Notes: generated by a model not told the origin, from the sequence alone. Counted from the stretch's first letter, positions 36,351-45,415 are shown. The stretch: 64,000 nucleotides of DNA from Prauserella salsuginis (GCF_024648885.1 NZ_JANBBF010000010.1:310001-374000); one strand, 5' to 3'. Numbers and translations are program-made.

Positions 36351-37312
36351 TGAAACGCTGGACATGGCTCGCCGGGGCACTGGTGGCGACGTTGGTGGCC
36401 GGATGCGGGTCGGCGGGAACGCCCGTGGATCCGGCCCCGGTCGGATCGGTGCAGCGGCCGATGCCGGGTGGCACCGATGTGTCGGGCAAGATCGAGCAGG
36501 GCGGTTCGGACGCGCCGAACTGCAACCCGCAGCAGAGCCTGCGGCCGGACGACTCGATGCCGCCCGGGTCCACAATGGACAACATCAAGAAGCGCGGCTA
36601 CCTCATCGCCGGTGTCGATCAGGCCACCAACCTGTGGGGCTTCCGCAACCCGCACACGGGCGAGCTCGAAGGGTTCGACATCGATGTCGTGAAGGAGATC
36701 GCCCACGACATCTTCGGCAGTTACGACCCGAACACGATCCGCTTCAAGGCGATCAACTCCTCGGAGCGCGAGACCGTGCTCGCCAGCGGCGACGTGGACG
36801 TGGTCGTGCGGACGTACTCGGTGACGTGCGAGCGGTTGCAGAAGGTCGCGTTCTCGTCCGTCTACTTCGAAGCGGCGCAGCGCGTACTGGTCACCGAGAA
36901 GTCCGGGATCGAGAACATCGCGCAGCTGGGCGGGAAAAAGGTGTGCGCCGCGGGCAGTTCGACCTCGGTGAACCGGCTCGCCGAAGCGAAACCGAAGCCC
37001 GAGCCCGTGGTCACCAACAACTGGACGGACTGCCTCGTGCTGTTGCAGCAGGGGCAGGTCGCGGGAGTGTCCACCGACGACACGATCCTCGCGGGCATGA
37101 CGGAGGAGGATCCGGCGACGCGCGTCGTCGGCCCGCAGTTGTCGGAGGAGCTCTACGGCGTCGGTGTCCCGAAGGGCAACGAGGACATGGTCCGCTTCGT
37201 GAATGCGACGCTCGAGGACTTCCGGAAGAACATGTGGCGCGACCGGTTCCGGCATTGGGGGCTGCAGCGGGTGCTGGGCGACCTGACCCCACCGCAGCCG
37301 CAGTACCGGTGA
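36350..37312 (+). CDS. glnH: Amino-acid-binding lipoprotein GlnH
   Basis: A 320-residue periplasmic-binding-protein family 3 lipoprotein (lipobox LVAGC, lipid Cys near 20). Family features GYLIAGVDQATNLWGFRNPHTGELEGFDIDVVKEIA and ERLQKVAFSSVYFEAAQRVLV are clear. In mycobacteria GlnH binds Asp/Glu and signals through GlnX rather than serving an ABC importer. No transporter genes adjoin it here, consistent with a sensor role. Confidence 0.9.
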   Translation: MKRWTWLAGALVATLVAGCGSAGTPVDPAPVGSVQRPMPGGTDVSGKIEQGGSDAPNCNPQQSLRPDDSMPPGSTMDNIKKRGYLIAGVDQATNLWGFRNPHTGELEGFDIDVVKEIAHDIFGSYDPNTIRFKAINSSERETVLASGDVDVVVRTYSVTCERLQKVAFSSVYFEAAQRVLVTEKSGIENIAQLGGKKVCAAGSSTSVNRLAEAKPKPEPVVTNNWTDCLVLLQQGQVAGVSTDDTILAGMTEEDPATRVVGPQLSEELYGVGVPKGNEDMVRFVNATLEDFRKNMWRDRFRHWGLQRVLGDLTPPQPQYR

Positions 37313-37334
37313 CCGCGAACCGAGGAGGCAACCT

Positions 37335-39947
37335 GTGACCGACGAGCCACGTCGTCCTCGCCACGCGGCGCCGGACGGAGACGACGAGCAGCACACACAG
37401 TACGTCGCGCCGGTGCAGCCGAACGGCGGCACGCCCCGGCACGCCGCTCAGCCGCAGCAGCCGCCGCAGCCGCCGCAGCCGCAGGCACCGCCGCAGCCGC
37501 AGGCACCCGGGGCCGCACAGCAGGGCCCGCAAGCCGCGCAGGCGCAGGCCGGGGCCAACGAGCCGATGTCGACGAGCGTGCTCGACCACGCTCCGGGCAC
37601 CGAACTCGTCATGCCGCCTGCTCCGCCGTCCGAATCGGCCGATCCGAGCGAGGGTATGGGACCGCCCAGTGGGTACACGAGCGGTCCGGGAAGCGGCCCG
37701 GCGAGTGGTCCTGCGAGCGGTCCGGCGAGCGGCCCCGGGAGCGGCCCGGGGAGCGGCCCCGGAAGCGGGCCGGGCAGTGGCACCGGGAGCGGGACCGGCA
37801 GCGGAGCCGGAAGTGGGCCGTGGACCGGTTCGGGGGCAGGCACCGGAGGTGCGTTCCCGCGCACGTCGCGGCGGTCGTCCTCCCGCACGTCGACCCGCGG
37901 CAGGCTGGGTGCCGGCATGGTCGAGGTGCCGCCGGTGCCCTACCGGGACCCCGCCGAGGCGGTGCTGTCCGACCCGGTCGTGTCGGAGTCGAAGCGCTTC
38001 TGCAGCAGCTGCAACGCCAAGGTCGGCCGGGGGGCGGACGGCAAGGCGGGCAGTCCGCAGGGCACCTGCGACAAGTGCGGGACACCGTTCTCGTTCGTGC
38101 CGAAGCTCCAGCCCAGCGATCTCGTCGGCGGTCAGTACGAGGTGCTGGGCGCGCTCGCCTACGGTGGGCTCGGCTGGATCTATCTCGCACGTGACCTCAA
38201 CGTCGACGGCCGTTGGGTCGTCCTCAAAGGACTGATTAACACCGGTGACGCGACCGCGATGGCGGCCGCCGTCAACGAGAAGCGGTTTCTCGCCGAGGTC
38301 GAGCATCCGCACATCGTCAAGATCTACAACTTCGTGCAGCACCCCGACCCTGACACGGGCGGGGCCGTCGACTACATCGTGATGGAGTACGTCGGCGGGC
38401 AGTCGCTGCGCCAGCTCGCGCTCGACCACCACCGCAAGAGCGGGCGCGCCGAGCCGTTGCCGATCGGGCAGGTCATCGCCTACGGACTGGAGATCCTGCC
38501 CGCGCTGGGCTACCTGCACAGCCAGGGGCTGCTGTACTGCGACCTCAAGCCGGACAACGTGATCCAGACCGGCGACCAGCTCAAGCTCATCGACCTGGGC
38601 GCAGTGCGGCGGATGGACGACTACAGCAGTCCGCTGTTCTTCACGAGCGGGTACAGCGCGCCGGAGCTGGCGAGCGACGGCGCGTCCGTGGCCTCCGACC
38701 TGTTCACGGTCGGCCGCACGCTGGCGGTGCTGAGCTTCGAATTCACGGGCTACACCACGAAGTTCAAGACGACGCTGCCGAGCCAGGACGACGTTCCACT
38801 GTTCCAGCTGTTCGGCTCCTACTACCGGTTCCTGCGCCGCGCGACGCACACCGATCCCGCGCGCCGGTTCGTCTCCGCAGAGGAGATGGCCGACCAGCTG
38901 ACCGGTGTACTGCGCGAGATCATGGCGCTGGGAACCGGAAAACAGCGCCCCGGACAGTCCACTGTGTTCGGTCCGGAGACGAACACGTTCGGTGTCGACA
39001 TGGTCGTTCCGGGCAACGGACAGGATGTGCCGTTGCCCGATCCGGTGGAGGTCGTGTCCGGACTGCCGGTGCCGCAGGTCGACACCGACGACGTCGGCGC
39101 CGGTGTGCTCGCCGCGACGCTCGGTGCGGATCCACGGGCGGCGATCGAGGCGCTGGCCGGTGCGCCGCGGGAGTCGATCGAGGTGCGACTGCGGGTCGTG
39201 CGCGCGCGGATCGAGCTGGGCGAGCTGGCCGAGGCCAATCGTCAGTTGCAGGCGGCGCAGTACCTGGCGATCAAGGCGGGCTTCCCGCACGACTGGCGGA
39301 TCGACTGGTACCGCGGCCTGATCGAGCTCGCAGGCGGGCGCGCGCGGGTCGCGCACGTCGCGTTCGACACGGTCTACGACGAGCTGCCCGGTGAGACGGC
39401 GCCCAAGCTGGCGATGGCCTTCAGCGCGGAGGCGACCGGCGAGTACTTCACGGCGTCGCGGCTGTACGAGCTGGTGTGGCGGACCGACCGGTCGTACGTG
39501 AGTGCCGCGTTCGGACTGGCGCGGGTCTACCTGGCACAGGGAGCGCGGGCCAGCGCGATCGAGGTGCTCGAATCGGTGCCCGCGACGTCGACGCACCACG
39601 TGCCCGCACAGTTGGCGGCGATCAAGGTGAAGATCACGCCGATCGCGGGCAAGTCCGTGACGGAGGCCGATCTCGTCGACGCGAGCGCACGCCTCGAGCG
39701 GCTGAACCTTGACGCCGAGCGGCGGACGCGGCTCGGGATCGAGGTTCTGTCGGCCGCGCTGGAATGGGTCGGTGCGAACAACGCGTCCGGGGGCACGCGG
39801 GTGCTGGGATGTGCACTGGAGGACCGCGACATCCGGCTCGGGCTCGAGTCGCACCACCGGTCGTTGGCGCGGCTGGCGTCGACGGCCGCCGAGCGCATCG
39901 AACTCGTCGACAAAGCGAATGCGTTGCGGCCGCGCACCTTGACGTGA
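37335..39947 (+). CDS. pknG: Ser/Thr protein kinase PknG with rubredoxin and TPR domains
   Basis: An 870-residue soluble kinase. A long N-terminal extension includes Pro/Gln runs and a Gly-Ser-Gly-Pro repeat (about 116-160). The rubredoxin-like metal site has Cys223/Cys226 and Cys245/Cys248. The kinase core has Lys298 (VVLKGL), Asp403 (YCDLKPDNV) and DLG instead of DFG. TPR-like helices fill the C-terminus (about 560-870). In mycobacteria PknG phosphorylates GarA/OdhI to tune 2-oxoglutarate metabolism. It begins GTG after AACCGAGGAGG. Mycobacterial PknG is about 750 residues, so the N-terminus is longer here. Confidence 0.93.
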   Translation: MTDEPRRPRHAAPDGDDEQHTQYVAPVQPNGGTPRHAAQPQQPPQPPQPQAPPQPQAPGAAQQGPQAAQAQAGANEPMSTSVLDHAPGTELVMPPAPPSESADPSEGMGPPSGYTSGPGSGPASGPASGPASGPGSGPGSGPGSGPGSGTGSGTGSGAGSGPWTGSGAGTGGAFPRTSRRSSSRTSTRGRLGAGMVEVPPVPYRDPAEAVLSDPVVSESKRFCSSCNAKVGRGADGKAGSPQGTCDKCGTPFSFVPKLQPSDLVGGQYEVLGALAYGGLGWIYLARDLNVDGRWVVLKGLINTGDATAMAAAVNEKRFLAEVEHPHIVKIYNFVQHPDPDTGGAVDYIVMEYVGGQSLRQLALDHHRKSGRAEPLPIGQVIAYGLEILPALGYLHSQGLLYCDLKPDNVIQTGDQLKLIDLGAVRRMDDYSSPLFFTSGYSAPELASDGASVASDLFTVGRTLAVLSFEFTGYTTKFKTTLPSQDDVPLFQLFGSYYRFLRRATHTDPARRFVSAEEMADQLTGVLREIMALGTGKQRPGQSTVFGPETNTFGVDMVVPGNGQDVPLPDPVEVVSGLPVPQVDTDDVGAGVLAATLGADPRAAIEALAGAPRESIEVRLRVVRARIELGELAEANRQLQAAQYLAIKAGFPHDWRIDWYRGLIELAGGRARVAHVAFDTVYDELPGETAPKLAMAFSAEATGEYFTASRLYELVWRTDRSYVSAAFGLARVYLAQGARASAIEVLESVPATSTHHVPAQLAAIKVKITPIAGKSVTEADLVDASARLERLNLDAERRTRLGIEVLSAALEWVGANNASGGTRVLGCALEDRDIRLGLESHHRSLARLASTAAERIELVDKANALRPRTLT
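37681..37815. repeat. Gly-Ser-Gly-Pro-encoding tandem repeat in pknG
   Basis: About a dozen imperfect 12-nt units (GGCCCGGGGAGC-like) encode a GPGSGPASGP-type low-complexity segment upstream of the rubredoxin domain. Confidence 0.8.
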
Positions 39948-40045
39948 GCGCGGACGGGTCCGTGGGCTCGTGGGGCATGGCGGTGGGCAAGTCCGTGCCG
40001 CCGTGCGCCGACCGCGCATACGGGCATGCCATGCCGCGTGATCAA

Positions 40046-40149
40046 GGGAAGATTCGGGGCGCTCTCACCCGCAGGCCCGACCAGCGCCCCTCAAGGGCAC
40101 GCCGACGCGTGGCCGTGATCAATGCCCCGAAGGTGCCCTTGGGGGCATC
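40046..40149. repeat. Dispersed intergenic element, copy 2
   Basis: Aligns with 19134-19236, including the near-palindrome (AATGCCCC at 40121 to GGGGGCAT ending 40148). It lies in the convergent gap between pknG and the thioesterase gene and may act as a terminator for both. Confidence 0.75.
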
Positions 40150-40187
40150 GCCGTGGCTGCCGCACGACCACGCCACCGCGGCGGACG

Positions 40188-40781
40188 TCAGGGGTTGACG
40201 TCCCAGCCCCTGTCCTCGGCGGCCGTGGTCTCGGTGGCCTCGGACTCGCGGAACTTGTCGAGCGCGTCGGGGTCGCCGTGCGTTGTGAAGTGCTCGAAGC
40301 CGACCGTCACGAACAGCGCGCGGGCGCGCAGCGCGACCGGACCGTCGGCGGCGTCGAGACGGCCCTCGGCGCTGACGTACGTCTTCCGGCCGGACCCGCC
40401 GTCGAGCTTGGCGGCGATGTGCAGCGTCGATCCGACGGGGACGGGCGCGACGAAGTCGGTCTCCAGGCGGGCGGTCACCGCCGGCCTGCGCAGCAGGTTG
40501 CCGACAGCCGACCCGAGGGCCTCGTCGAACGCGCACGCCAGCAGCCCGCCGTGGGCAAGACCGGGAGCGCCCTGGTGATCCTTCTGCACGGTGAACGTCG
40601 ACACGACGGACATGTCGTCGGCGACGGCCGACTTCAGGTGCAGGCCCGATTCGACCTCGTGGCCGCACCCGAAGCACTCGGCGTAGTGCTCGGCGAGCTG
40701 CGTGCCGGGGGCGGGTGCGTCGGCGTGCGGGCTGACGGGCTCGGCGTCGGCTGGCGGCCAGTTCTCGGTACGTGAGCTCAT
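40188..40781 (-). CDS. PaaI-type hotdog thioesterase
   Basis: A 197-residue protein with the hotdog-fold thioesterase pattern (KDHQGAPGLAHGGLLACAFDEALGSAV, catalytic region GGLLACAFDE), an N-terminal CFGCG motif, and an acidic tail. It presumably hydrolyses acyl-CoA esters; chain length unknown. TAGCTT (40793-40788) ends 6 nt before the ATG, suggesting a leaderless mRNA. Confidence 0.82.
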   Translation of the reverse strand: MSSRTENWPPADAEPVSPHADAPAPGTQLAEHYAECFGCGHEVESGLHLKSAVADDMSVVSTFTVQKDHQGAPGLAHGGLLACAFDEALGSAVGNLLRRPAVTARLETDFVAPVPVGSTLHIAAKLDGGSGRKTYVSAEGRLDAADGPVALRARALFVTVGFEHFTTHGDPDALDKFRESEATETTAAEDRGWDVNP

Positions 40782-40870
40782 CGGGTCAAGCTATCCGGCC
40801 GCGGCGCCGTGACCTCGCCTGCGGCGCCGATCTGTGGCGAACACCGCCGCTGCACGGTCGGTCGGCGTAC

Positions 40871-40972
40871 GTGCAGCTGCGCGTGCGCACGGTCGACGTC
40901 GACAGCGGCCGTGAGCATTACCGCGAGGTCGCCGCCGAGACGGCCCAGGCCGCGTTGACGAAGCTCGGGTGA
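40871..40972 (+). CDS. Possible 33-residue protein
   Basis: From GTG 40871 codon usage becomes strongly coding-like (almost every third position is G or C); the frame upstream to 40772 is not. The peptide reads MQLRVRTVDVDSGREHYREV and ends with an Ala-rich helix (AAETAQAALTKLG). No clear Shine-Dalgarno is seen. It lies between the start regions of divergent genes. Family not recognised. Confidence 0.35.
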   Translation: MQLRVRTVDVDSGREHYREVAAETAQAALTKLG

Positions 40973-41005
40973 TGACTCGGTCCGGGCGAACGATCTCCGC
41001 GGCCG

Positions 41006-42208
41006 TCAGTCCTGGAGAGCGGACATCGACGTCCATTCGGGCCATGAGTACGACCAGTCGTGGTAGTCGCCGTCCCGGGGGCCGAGGGGAACGCTGCTGC
41101 CCCGCACCTCGAACGGGTCGCCGGTCTGCGCCAGGTTGTAGTACTCGAGGGCGTCCGCGGGCGCGAGGTTGATGCACCCGTGGCTGACGTTGTCGTATCC
41201 CTGGCTGCCCACCGACCACGGAGCGGCGTGGGTGAACTCGCCGTTGTTGGAGATCCGCACGGCCCATTCGACCCGGAAGTCCTCGTAGTCGTAGGCAGGG
41301 TTGTTCATGTAGTACTCGGAGTGCTTGGTCATCACGACGTGTGTTCCGCTGCGGGTGACGCGGCCGGGGTCGGAGTCGAGGCCGAAGCTGGCCGGGTAGT
41401 CGGCGGTCTGCTTGCCGTCGACGAACACCTTCATCCGGTGCGACTGCGTGTTGGCGCGCACGAGCTGCCTGCGGCCGATCGTGAACGTCGAGGACACGTC
41501 GCTTTCGGCGTAGGCGCCGTCACTGAGTTCGAGCCCGTACAGATCGCCGCTGACCGACACCTCGGTTCCGGGCTGCCAGTACTCCTTCGGCCGCCAGTGC
41601 ACGGCGGTGTCGAGTTCGAGCCATGCCCACGAGCCCTCGGTGGCCGTTGACGTCTCGACCGACAGTGCGCGTTCGACCGCAGCCTTGTTCTCGACGGGCT
41701 CGTCGAACGTGATGGAGATCGGCATGGCCACGCCATAGGTGCCGCCGTCACCGACGTTGAGGCTGGCGCTGTGGATCGCGGTCGGCTTCACGGTCTCGAA
41801 CGACCCGGTGACCGGGGATTCCTTGCCTTCCGCGTTCGTCGCGGTGCCCGTCCAGCGGTAGCGCTTGCCGTAACCGAGCCGCTCGGTGGCCGTCCACGAG
41901 CGGCCGTTCTCCGCCAGCTCGCCGTCGACCTGCTCGCCCGCGTCGGCGGTGAGGGTGACGTTGTCGAGAGTGCCGTGTTCGACCGTCACGGACACGTCGT
42001 CACGCGGTTCGACGTCGGCCTCACCGTCGCCGGGCCGCAGGTCGACCTCGGCCGCGGGTGCGGGTTCGGGGGTGCTGTCCTGCATACCCGCGTTTCGCTG
42101 CTGTGGCGTGCTACCGGTGCAAGCCGCCAGCCACAGCATCGCGGTCAGTGTCAATGCGATCACCGGCCCGGGTCTGCGATCGCCCCCGATCGTGTAAGTG
42201 CCCTTCAC
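41006..42208 (-). CDS. L,D-transpeptidase lipoprotein
   Basis: A 400-residue lipoprotein (lipobox LWLAAC, Cys30). Two Ig-like domains (about 60-260, e.g. TVEHGTLDNVTLTADAGEQVDGEL) precede a YkuD-type catalytic domain (about 270-390) with the signature SHGCINLAP and catalytic Cys345. It forms 3-3 peptide crosslinks in peptidoglycan, resembling mycobacterial LdtB-type enzymes. The GTG at 42208 is chosen for Shine-Dalgarno GAGGGGCGG; a longer form from 42268 lacks one. A perfect CRP-type palindrome lies 69-84 nt upstream. Confidence 0.9.
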   Translation of the reverse strand: MKGTYTIGGDRRPGPVIALTLTAMLWLAACTGSTPQQRNAGMQDSTPEPAPAAEVDLRPGDGEADVEPRDDVSVTVEHGTLDNVTLTADAGEQVDGELAENGRSWTATERLGYGKRYRWTGTATNAEGKESPVTGSFETVKPTAIHSASLNVGDGGTYGVAMPISITFDEPVENKAAVERALSVETSTATEGSWAWLELDTAVHWRPKEYWQPGTEVSVSGDLYGLELSDGAYAESDVSSTFTIGRRQLVRANTQSHRMKVFVDGKQTADYPASFGLDSDPGRVTRSGTHVVMTKHSEYYMNNPAYDYEDFRVEWAVRISNNGEFTHAAPWSVGSQGYDNVSHGCINLAPADALEYYNLAQTGDPFEVRGSSVPLGPRDGDYHDWSYSWPEWTSMSALQD

Positions 42209-42276
42209 GTGGATCCGCCCCTCTGAGGTCCGCGAAATGTGTGGCCGTGTCCTGTCCTCGCCACTCATCCGCCGAA

Positions 42277-42292
42277 TGTGATGGCACTCACA
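42277..42292. promoter_or_regulatory. CRP/GlxR-type binding site
   Basis: TGTGATGGCACTCACA fits the consensus TGTGA-N6-TCACA exactly. The dyad extends to 11-bp arms (42271-42281 and 42288-42298). It lies upstream of the L,D-transpeptidase gene. Confidence 0.75.
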
Positions 42293-42299
42293 TTCGGCA

Positions 42300-42622
42300 C
42301 TCCGGTCCGAACATTCCGGTCGACTCCGGCGGTGACCATGCGGCTACCCAGGTGACATGGCCGGTGTGGGCCGGATCGAAACCCGTTCGGGGCCGGTCCG
42401 CCCGGTTGGACCAACACCCGTACGGGGCTGTCGAAACGGCGGCGGCAGGGTAGGCTGCGAAGTGGCCGTTGTTTTGCGTGTTCGTGGCTTCACACTCGCG
42501 GAACTTCTGACGCGGGGCGTGAGACGGACATGCGCTCTTTCGCAGAACCTCGTTGGAACCGTCCGGATCGGCCGGGGACTCACTAAGCTGGGTCCCAGCT
42601 CAACAGCAACGAGGAGTAAACG
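42300..42622 (+). promoter_or_regulatory. Upstream region and leader of cspA
   Basis: No gene is seen. A 7-bp hairpin (AGCTGGG-T-CCCAGCT, 42586-42600) lies just before the Shine-Dalgarno AACGAGGAG, and TAAGCT (42584-42589) overlaps it as a possible -10. Cold-shock genes often have structured leaders, but no specific thermosensor can be identified here. Confidence 0.4.
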
Positions 42623-42826
42623 GTGGCGCAAGGCACTGTGAAGTGGTTCAACGCCGAAAAGGGCTTCGGCTTCATTGCCCAGGACGGCGGCGAGGGCGAC
42701 GTGTTCGTCCACTACTCGGAGATCGAGGGACGCGGCTTCCGCACCCTCGAGGAGAACCAGCGAGTGGAGTTCGAGGTGGGCCAGGGCCAGAAGGGCCCGC
42801 AGGCTCAGAAGGTTCGCGCCGTCTGA
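42623..42826 (+). CDS. cspA: Cold-shock protein, CspA family
   Basis: A 67-residue single-domain nucleic-acid-binding protein. RNP1 (KGFGFI) and RNP2 (VFVHY) are intact. It binds single-stranded RNA or DNA and acts as an RNA chaperone. GTG start with Shine-Dalgarno GAGGAG. A strong bidirectional terminator follows. Confidence 0.96.
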   Translation: MAQGTVKWFNAEKGFGFIAQDGGEGDVFVHYSEIEGRGFRTLEENQRVEFEVGQGQKGPQAQKVRAV

Positions 42827-42860
42827 GGGCGTGCGTCACCTGCTGATTTTCACTGACTGA

Positions 42861-42901
42861 CAAGTGAGCCCCCGGCGACCAGGTCGCCGGGGGCTCACTT
42901 G
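42861..42901. terminator. Terminator shared by cspA and the convergent gene
   Basis: Perfect 19-bp stem (CAAGTGAGCCCCCGGCGAC and complement) with a 3-nt loop. Confidence 0.85.
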
Positions 42902-42931
42902 CGTTTCGGGTCGGCTTGCGTTTCGGGTCGG

Positions 42932-43645
42932 TCAGCGCCGCGGCGCGTCCCAGCCGGTGCGATCGAAGAAGTGCTCGTCGGTGCGGGCCTCCGGCTCGAT
43001 GTGGCCGGGTCCAGCCGCATGCCGCGGGTCCGGACCCGCACCGAGCGGGGGAACGGCGCGGCCGTGCGGATCGGTGTCCTCGCCGGGACGCGCGGCGTGC
43101 GCCTCGGGAGCGGGCGCCACCTGTTCCGCCTGCGGCGCCGCCGGGAACCCGTCGCCCGGCAACCCGGCGTCCTGAAACCCCGCGTTCTGAAACCCCGCGT
43201 TCTGGTGACCGGCAGGCTGGTCCGCCCCGGATGCGGCGGCGTCCTGTCCCGGGGCGGCCGGGTCGGTGCCGGTGGGCGTCACGGAGCCCGCCTCCCATGC
43301 AAGCCGTTCGAGCACCCACTCCAAAGCGAGCGCCTGCGGGGATGTGCCGCGGGCCTCGGCGAGCTCGGTCAGTTCCTCGCCTGCGGCGTGGGTCATGCGC
43401 AGCTGGTAGACCTGCGCGTCGCCGAACTTCCTGCCGGAGCCGGTGCTCTCGACGTCGTTGTCCGGGGCGAGGGCCTTGAGGTAGCTGGAGAGCTCCTGGT
43501 CCTCCCCACCGTGGTCGTCGGTGTCGTCGCGGCCTGCCGGTGCGGCGGTGCGCGGCGTGGCGTTGTCCGCGTCGTCCCGGCGTCTGGAGCCGGATTTGCC
43601 GCGGCCGGACAGCCGTCCGAATGAAGGTTTAGGCACGGCGGCCAC
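42932..43645 (-). CDS. Hypothetical protein, possible DNA-binding centre
   Basis: A 237-residue hydrophilic protein. The central part (about 75-115, KFGDAQVYQLRMTHAAGEELTELAEARGTSPQALALEWVLERLAWEA) has a strand-helix-helix pattern like ribbon-helix-helix proteins. The flanks are Pro/Ala/Gly-rich, with a short NAGFQ repeat near 148-158. It could be a regulator; this is inference from pattern only. Start is GTG at 43645 or 43636. Confidence 0.6.
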   Translation of the reverse strand: MAAVPKPSFGRLSGRGKSGSRRRDDADNATPRTAAPAGRDDTDDHGGEDQELSSYLKALAPDNDVESTGSGRKFGDAQVYQLRMTHAAGEELTELAEARGTSPQALALEWVLERLAWEAGSVTPTGTDPAAPGQDAAASGADQPAGHQNAGFQNAGFQDAGLPGDGFPAAPQAEQVAPAPEAHAARPGEDTDPHGRAVPPLGAGPDPRHAAGPGHIEPEARTDEHFFDRTGWDAPRR

Positions 43646-44427
43646 GATAACGGTTGTGTCTCAGCCACGTGGGACGACGTGGCTTCCGACACGTCGTGTA
43701 ACGGCTCGTAGGTGTCCGTGATTCTGCGTTCAACGTGGCGGTGGGCCATCTGTGTGGGCACAACCGGAGCGCGTTGTGGATTCCTGTACGGATCGTGATT
43801 TCGGACATCGCGACGATTGCAGATTGCAGGGCTGAAGAATTTTCGCAAGACGGCGATCGGCTGCAGGAAGTCAAGCCGCCGGAAGTCCGCCGAAACCGCT
43901 GTGACCACCGGCGGGATGTGCTCGGCGAAGTGATCGCGGAAATGGAGAGGCCCCCGCGCCAGGGGGAGGAACGCGGGGGCCGGAGGGGATCTCCACAGGC
44001 GCTGACCGGGGGTGTGTCAGCACGTCGATTGTTACACGATCCGGCCGCGGGTGGCGAGGTTTGGGGATGAAAAAAGCTTGCGGGCCACCTTCGGCGGGGC
44101 TCCGTCGGCCCGTCTTCCGCAGAGTCGACGGTGAATGGGTTGACATTCTTCCGGCGTTCGGGCGTTACACCCGCGAGATCTTGCGCGGACGACGCATCCG
44201 AACGGAGATCGCGCAACTACTGTCGTCGGAATGCGTTCCACGGCCGGCCGTCACCGATGTGCGGAGTCCGCACGCGTGACGAGGAGTTCACTCTGCGGGG
44301 GGCTGGGGTTGTGATCGCCGCGTGGCTAGCCTCGGCGCCGAGGTCGGTGCTCGACCACCCCTCGATCCGGCGGCAACCCGTACGCGGGGGATCCGTCCGC
44401 GATCCGGCGCAGCCCCTTGGAGGAGCA
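43646..44427. other. Intergenic region, no convincing gene
   Basis: About 780 nt, lower in G+C around 43780-43870 than its surroundings. Candidate frames lack family resemblance and typical codon use. It contains a GC-rich hairpin at 43949-43981. Confidence 0.55.
43949..43981. terminator. GC-rich hairpin
   Basis: 10-bp stem GGCCCCCGCG/CGCGGGGGCC with a 13-nt loop and no T-run. Confidence 0.5.
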
Positions 44428-44676
44428 ATGAGCGGATCAGTGGAAGTGCGACAGTTTCTCCTTCGGCAGGACGGAGGGGAGCAGGTTTCCGGAGTCGGTG
44501 GACTGCCAGGGCAACGCTCGGGGCAGGCGGAGGCGCCGCGGGTTTCCGACGACCAGGTACGCAGAGCCAGGATCGCCGTAGCCTCGGGTGCGGTCGACGC
44601 CGAGGACTGCGCCCAGTTGCTGGACATGCTCGGCCTGACACCCGACGAGGACGGCAACGTTCCCGTTCAGCGGTGA
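44428..44676 (+). CDS. Small hypothetical protein
   Basis: An 82-residue soluble protein, acidic at the C-terminus (AVDAEDCAQLLDMLGLTPDEDGN). The start is supported by an excellent Shine-Dalgarno TTGGAGGAGC. A helical second half (VSDDQVRRARIAVASGAVDAEDCAQLLDMLG) is predicted. Family not recognised. Confidence 0.7.
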   Translation: MSGSVEVRQFLLRQDGGEQVSGVGGLPGQRSGQAEAPRVSDDQVRRARIAVASGAVDAEDCAQLLDMLGLTPDEDGNVPVQR

Positions 44677-44932
44677 CCGCGGTGCCGATCCGGCTGTGAC
44701 CGCGCCGATCCGCGGCGGCTCGCCGTTGTTTCGGGCTGCGCCGTCATTTCGGGGAGCGCCGTCGTTCGGGCCGGCCGTCGCCGTTCGGTGAGGCCCGGCC
44801 GGGCGACTCGCTCGGTGCCGTCGGGATGCAGGTCGTTCGCGTCGCACGGAGTGGTTGCGGTGGATGCGCCGCCGCGGGCGGACGTCACCCGTGTGGTCCG
44901 CGGCCGATGCCGTGCGACGTCCGGCAAATGTG

Positions 44933-44969
44933 CGTCCAGGTGCACACCCCCTGGTCGTGCACCTGGACG
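44933..44969. other. Strong hairpin of unknown role
   Basis: A 13-bp perfect stem CGTCCAGGTGCAC/GTGCACCTGGACG around an 11-nt loop, with no T-run and no gene ending close by. Confidence 0.6.
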
Positions 44970-45322
44970 ACACTTCGCCACGCTAATTGCAGGCAGTGCC
45001 GCCGGGCAAACGGTTGCGACCTGATGCGTCCGGGCTGTAACCGGGTCGGCAGGTGCCGGTCGGCCGCCGTTAACCCGGTGGTGGTTGCGGAGAGGTCGCT
45101 GTGACGGATCCGGGTGCGGGGCGTCGCCGGGTGTGACCGAGCCGGCGGGATCGGACGGTCGAGTCGTGGGGACGCCTGCCGTGGCGGCGTGCGGGGATCG
45201 CGAACTCGGTGCCGAAGGTCGGCGCGCGGGGGATCGGGTGTGCCCCCCCGTCGAGGGGCGTCGCGGAGGTTCGGCGCCGATCCGGAGGTTTTCGCAGGTC
45301 AGGGTGAAAGTGACCCCCGGTG

Positions 45323-45351
45323 TTTCGGCGGATCACCGGGTGCCGTAAAGT
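45323..45351 (+). promoter_or_regulatory. Candidate promoter of tRNA-Glu/tRNA-Asp
   Basis: -10 TAAAGT (45346-45351) with a weak -35 TTTCGG (45323-45328) at 17-nt spacing, 64 nt upstream of the tRNA. Confidence 0.45.
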
Positions 45352-45415
45352 AGTCATCGCTCCCGGGGAGACGACCTGGAGAGCGTGGTCGGGTCGGTTA
45401 TCCGAAACCGGCCGG

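Larger units (their letters stand above)
44677..45415. other. Intergenic region upstream of the tRNA genes
   Basis: About 740 nt with no convincing gene. It includes the hairpin at 44933-44969 and the predicted tRNA promoter at 45323-45351. Confidence 0.55.

Noticed and set aside
43629-44216. 195-codon minus-strand frame in the gap before the small gene
   Set aside because: Ser/Arg/Pro-rich random-like sequence without coding bias; the region also contains a terminator-like hairpin.
44437-44973. 178-codon minus-strand frame antisense to the small gene at 44428
   Set aside because: The plus-strand gene has an excellent Shine-Dalgarno; the antisense frame has unnatural composition.
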